A DNA stretch of 5,245 bases from JAKSUT01 sp045616505. GTDB lineage: Bacteria > Cyanobacteriota > Vampirovibrionia > Gastranaerophilales > Gastranaerophilaceae. This document shows positions 5,040 to 5,245 of this stretch, piece by piece. The position numbers were made by a program, and so were the translations under genes. The stretch lies in contig JAZLGV010000014.1 in the NCBI GenBank assembly GCA_045616505.1, positions 1 through 5,245 on the forward strand, in the 5' to 3' direction. Every line of letters starts with the position of its first letter. Within the stretch, counting starts at the first letter, position 1. The notes under the pieces are model-generated. The model was not told the origin of the DNA. It saw nothing but the letters and a program-made list of their open reading frames with translations, and made no database searches.

Positions 5040-5071
5040 GTATTTTTGAAAGGAGATCAAACTATGTCAAT
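5040..5071 (+). repeat. 32-nt translation-initiation block shared by both flagellin genes, copy 2
   Basis: Identical to 3892-3923, covering the AAAGGAG ribosome binding site (5049-5055), the spacer and the start of the second flagellin gene. Confidence 0.9.
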
Positions 5072-5245
5072 CACAGTAAACACAAACATGCAAGCATTAA
5101 AAGTTCAACAAAACTTGAACAGCGCTACTTCAAAGATGAACACTGCTATGGAAAGAATGTCATCTGGTTACAAAATCAACAGAGCAAAAGATGATGCTGC
5201 AGGTTTCGCTGTTGCCGCTACTTTGGACAAAACAATTTCTGGTTC
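5064..5245 (+). CDS. fliC: Flagellin, second tandem copy, N-terminal part (cut by window edge)
   Basis: The frame opens with ATG at 5064 and runs 60 full codons to the window edge, covering only the start of the D0/D1 region. It reads MSITVNTNMQALKVQQNLN and later MERMSSGYKINRAKDDAAGF. Over the 60 shared residues it differs from the first flagellin at only five: H16Q, G20S, T23S, K40R and G55D. Most differences lie outside the most conserved flagellin motifs, so both copies appear to be under selection as working subunits. The ribosome binding site AAAGGAG (5049-5055) is the same as in copy 1. Its length, variable region and terminator cannot be seen, so whether it is a full paralogue with a different surface domain is unknown. 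Confidence 0.95.
   Translation, partial: MSITVNTNMQALKVQQNLNSATSKMNTAMERMSSGYKINRAKDDAAGFAVAATLDKTISG

Larger units (their letters stand above)
4825..5063 (+). promoter_or_regulatory. Non-coding upstream region and leader of flagellin gene 2
   Basis: No gene is seen in the 305 bp between the two flagellin genes. After the terminator the DNA is very AT-rich. TTGAGT (4854-4859) and TATAAA (4876-4881), 16 bp apart, could be a sigma70-type promoter. A block of inverted repeats follows at 4905-4951. From about 4955 the sequence begins to resemble the first flagellin's leader: AAGT..AAC.AA (4955-4966) matches 3811-3822, then comes a GC-rich segment (4976-5003), then the GGA-loop hairpin. This shared point suggests transcripts begin near 4952 and near 3809, from CATAAT (3801-3806) or TGATAT (4946-4951) boxes. 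I could not find a convincing flagellar sigma28 site (TAAA-N15-GCCGATAA) in either leader; the nearest is CAAA-N15-GCGTGATA at 4924-4950. Confidence 0.5.

Noticed and set aside
1..5245. CRISPR arrays, tRNA or rRNA genes, insertion sequences.
   Set aside because: No regularly spaced repeats, tRNA-like cloverleaf strings, rRNA signatures or transposase frames were seen on either strand.

Overview
This is an AT-rich bacterial chromosome segment with compact housekeeping genes on the left and the start of a flagellin cluster on the right. The organism is low-GC and flagellated. Shine-Dalgarno (SD) sites are weak or absent before the housekeeping genes (AAGGG-type, none before rnhC) but strong before the flagellins. 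The gene content (RNase HIII, rimP-nusA, dapB-asd, short tandem flagellins) and flagellin style fit a gut Gastranaerophilales-type member of Vampirovibrionia ('Melainabacteria'). A low-GC Firmicute is the main alternative. This placement is inference and no taxonomic marker is decisive.

Left part, minus strand (1-1863): rnhC (RNase HIII) is transcribed first. A 163-bp gap follows, with a candidate promoter and a perfect hairpin, then rimP and the 5' part of nusA, which runs off the left edge. RimP matures the 30S subunit and NusA controls transcription elongation and termination. The two are adjacent in very many bacteria.

Middle, plus strand (1923-3717): dapB and asd are 25 bp apart and probably co-transcribed, divergently from rnhC. 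Asd makes aspartate semialdehyde. DapB acts two steps later on the branch to diaminopimelate and lysine. A strong intrinsic terminator closes the unit.

Right part, plus strand (about 3810-5245): two near-identical flagellin genes in tandem. The first is complete (280 aa). The second is cut by the window edge after 60 codons. The first ends in its own terminator, and the second has its own 305-bp upstream region, so they look like separate transcription units.

The most interesting signal is in the flagellin leaders. Both carry a small hairpin just upstream of the ribosome binding site. Two stem base pairs differ between the copies by compensatory changes, while a GGAAA loop is kept. The loop GGA lies exactly 27 nt before the GGA of the SD in both copies. 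This resembles the two-site leader bound by CsrA (the FliW-CsrA flagellin switch) and suggests post-transcriptional control of flagellin here.
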